NCBI GenBank assembly: GCA_008933805.1
Contig: WBUH01000001.1
Location: forward strand, 248,001-312,000
Direction of reading: 5' to 3'
Source: Bacteroidota bacterium
GTDB taxonomy: Bacteria > Bacteroidota > Bacteroidia > UBA8524
Length of the DNA stretch: 64,000 nucleotides
Shown here: positions 62,235-64,000 of the stretch, piece by piece
Numbering within the stretch: the first letter of the stretch is position 1
Layout of the letters: every line of letters starts with the position of its first letter
Program-made: the position numbers and the translations under genes
The notes under the pieces: model-generated
Seen by the model: the letters and a program-made list of their open reading frames with translations, nothing else
The model's database searches: none
What the model was told of the DNA's origin: nothing

Positions 62235-63263
62235 ATGCAACTGATTAACGACCACATTGTAATAAGCGATAACGGTATCGAGTACCTCGCCAATTTTGTT
62301 AACTCGCGCGATTTTGAAGGCATATTTGTGCTGGCCGATGAAAATACGGTGCAACACTGTGTGCCGTTATTGCAAGGGTTTGATTTTGAAACCATCGTTA
62401 TCCCCGCAGGTGAGCAGCATAAAACCCTTACCACTTGCGAGCTGATTTTTGATGCCCTGATAGCCAAACACGCCAACCGTAAAAGTTTGCTGATAAACGT
62501 TAGCGGCGGGGTAGGGGGCGATATGGGCGGTTTGTGTGCATCGTTGTTTCAGCGCGGCATTTATTTCATCAACGTACCCACCACATTACTTGCCATGGTG
62601 GATGCCAGCGTGGGAGGCAAGTTGGGGGTAGATTACAAAGGACTAAAAAACTACATCGGGGTGTTTAAAGAGCCGTTGGGGGTGTTTATCCACCCGCCGT
62701 TTTTGCAAACACTGCCAGAACGTGAACTAAAAGCGGGTTTTGCCGAAATGCTGAAACACGCTCTGATTGCTGATGCCATCCACTGGGGAGAGTTGCAGGA
62801 GTTTAATCCCCGCAGGTTTAAAACATGGATAACCGCCAGCGTTGAAATTAAAGACCATATTGTAGAGGAGGATATGCACGAAAACGGCAACCGTAAATTG
62901 CTCAATTTCGGCCACACCATCGGCCACGCTGTTGAATCGTGGTTTTTAAAACACAACAAAGACTTACTACATGGCGAAGCAGTGGCATTGGGGATGCTGT
63001 GCGAAGCCTATCTTTCACAAAAAATAGGATTATTGGCCGAAGAACTGCAAAGCGTTGTAGCGGGAATTAAAAAGCATTACACCTTACCCAGAATTGAAGA
63101 AAGCAGCTTTGACGAACTGTTGCAACTAATGGGCGCAGACAAAAAGAATACCCAAGCGGGCATTAATTTCACCCTGCTGCGTACCATAGGCATGGGGTCG
63201 ATAGATAACTACTGCACCCCCGACGAAATAAAACAGGCATTGCAGTGGTATAACAGCCTTTAA
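62235..63263 (+). CDS. aroB: 3-dehydroquinate synthase
   Basis: I choose the ATG at 62235 (MQLINDHIVISDNGIEYL), giving 342 residues, the usual length. An ATG at 62169 is also possible, and a TTG at 62121 lies inside the repeat block. GGVGGDMGGLCASLFQRGI, LLAMVDASVGGKLGVDYKG, KAGFAEMLKHALI and NFGHTIGHAVES are the NAD and metal-binding motifs of AroB. It converts DAHP to 3-dehydroquinate in the shikimate pathway. It lies next to rmlA, a sugar-nucleotide gene, without an obvious link. Confidence 0.92.
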   Translation: MQLINDHIVISDNGIEYLANFVNSRDFEGIFVLADENTVQHCVPLLQGFDFETIVIPAGEQHKTLTTCELIFDALIAKHANRKSLLINVSGGVGGDMGGLCASLFQRGIYFINVPTTLLAMVDASVGGKLGVDYKGLKNYIGVFKEPLGVFIHPPFLQTLPERELKAGFAEMLKHALIADAIHWGELQEFNPRRFKTWITASVEIKDHIVEEDMHENGNRKLLNFGHTIGHAVESWFLKHNKDLLHGEAVALGMLCEAYLSQKIGLLAEELQSVVAGIKKHYTLPRIEESSFDELLQLMGADKKNTQAGINFTLLRTIGMGSIDNYCTPDEIKQALQWYNSL

Positions 63264-63301
63264 TCATCACCAATTAACAGCAAACTCATTATAATTGCAC
63301 T

Positions 63302-64000
63302 ATGAAAGGTATAATACTTGCCGGAGGGTCGGGCACAAGGCTGCACCCGCTTACCATAGCCATCAGTAAACAATTGATGCCCGTGTATGATAAACCCATG
63401 ATTTACTACCCGTTAACAACCCTAATGTTGTCGGGTATTCGTGAAATACTTATCATCTCTACCCCGCATGATTTGCCGTTGTTTAAAAAACTATTGGGCG
63501 ACGGCAGTCAATTCGGTTGCGAATTTCAATACGCCGAACAACCCGAACCCAAAGGACTTGCACAAGCATTTACCATTGGAGCCGATTTTATTGGTAAAGA
63601 CAAAGTAGCCCTTATTTTGGGTGATAATATATTTTACGGTTCAGGTTTCTCAAAAACCTTGCAAGCCTGCAACAACCCCGACGGCGGTATTGTGTTTGCT
63701 TACCACGTGAGCGACCCTGAACGCTACGGCGTAGTTGAGTTTGACGAGGATATGAACGCCATCAGTATTGAGGAAAAACCTGCACATCCAAAATCAAACT
63801 ATGCAGTTCCGGGCTTGTACTATTACGATAACCACGTAGTAGATGTAGCCAGGCATTTAAAGCCTTCATCGCGCGGCGAGTTGGAAATTACTGACATTAA
63901 CCGTGTGTACCTTGAACGCGGCAAACTTAGTGTAGCCGTTATGAACAGGGGAACGGCATGGTTGGATACCGGAACCATTGACTCTCTAATGCAGGCAGGT
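63302..64000 (+). CDS. rmlA: glucose-1-phosphate thymidylyltransferase, 3' end missing
   Basis: The ATG at 63302 gives 233 codons before the window edge. [20 protein letters not shown] is the nucleotide-binding motif GGxGTRL of sugar nucleotidyltransferases; [11 protein letters not shown] and [19 protein letters not shown] follow the RmlA pattern. It makes dTDP-glucose, the first step to dTDP-rhamnose and related surface sugars. The C-terminus is not in the window. A TATAATTG box, one base from TAnnTTTG, lies before the start. Confidence 0.95.
   Translation, partial: MKGIILAGGSGTRLHPLTIAISKQLMPVYDKPMIYYPLTTLMLSGIREILIISTPHDLPLFKKLLGDGSQFGCEFQYAEQPEPKGLAQAFTIGADFIGKDKVALILGDNIFYGSGFSKTLQACNNPDGGIVFAYHVSDPERYGVVEFDEDMNAISIEEKPAHPKSNYAVPGLYYYDNHVVDVARHLKPSSRGELEITDINRVYLERGKLSVAVMNRGTAWLDTGTIDSLMQAG

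Overview
The window comes from the chromosome of a Bacteroidota bacterium. Three things point there: many secreted proteins end in type IX secretion system (T9SS) sorting domains; SusC-like TonB receptors carry N-terminal carboxypeptidase-regulatory domains; and several genes are preceded by the Bacteroidota -7 box TAnnTTTG instead of a Shine-Dalgarno sequence. No rRNA, tRNA, CRISPR array or prophage was seen.

Layout. 1-1117: two tandem paralogous secreted proteins, the first cut by the window edge. 1183-17455 (all minus strand): an array of six paralogous T9SS cargo proteins of about 590-610 residues, with a 1539-residue T9SS metzincin-like metalloprotease placed after the last (leftmost) but one member. 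Nearly every gene in the array is followed by its own hairpin, and the short leaders repeat the hexamer CTATCA. 17851-18816: an alkyltransferase-like DNA-repair protein divergent from a TrpF-like protein that lacks the catalytic cysteine. 18905-22173 (minus): a Cys-rich HYC_CC_PP-type protein, a TonB receptor and a DUF3347 protein, probably one metal-handling operon. 22461-28628 (plus): a PhoX-type phosphatase, a di-haem peroxidase, a haem/copper monooxygenase-like protein and an M48 lipoprotease.

28728-38589 holds an unrecognised four-repeat, propeller-like protein, an outer-membrane barrel, a fused alpha-beta 2-oxoacid dehydrogenase E1, a 1363-residue PKD-repeat T9SS type B protein, another barrel and an MFS transporter. 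38653-44983 holds a possible permuted NlpC/P60 protein, ATP-dependent PEP carboxykinase, and the tyrosine/homogentisate pathway pair (hmgA, hppD) followed by a 2OG-Fe(II) oxygenase. 45149-57036 holds a T9SS protein divergent from a second TonB receptor, a monofunctional transglycosylase, a run of aldo-keto reductase, AraC regulator, VOC protein and DUF6265 protein, a GT39-type glycosyltransferase, a DUF983 protein, a second AraC regulator and a B1-type metallo-beta-lactamase homologue with a long C-terminal extension.

57082-57799 is a REP-associated tyrosine transposase bracketed by two three-hairpin elements whose stems differ by compensatory changes. It is followed by clpB, a membrane protein, a block of interspersed repeats (61440-62151), aroB and the start of rmlA. 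The same repeat family occurs at 39281-39560 and, inverted, at 48299-48408.

The observations most worth following are the transposase with its covarying bracket elements, the T9SS array with its hairpins and leader motif, the four-repeat protein at 28728-29417, the long B1 lactamase homologue and the composite intergenic repeats.
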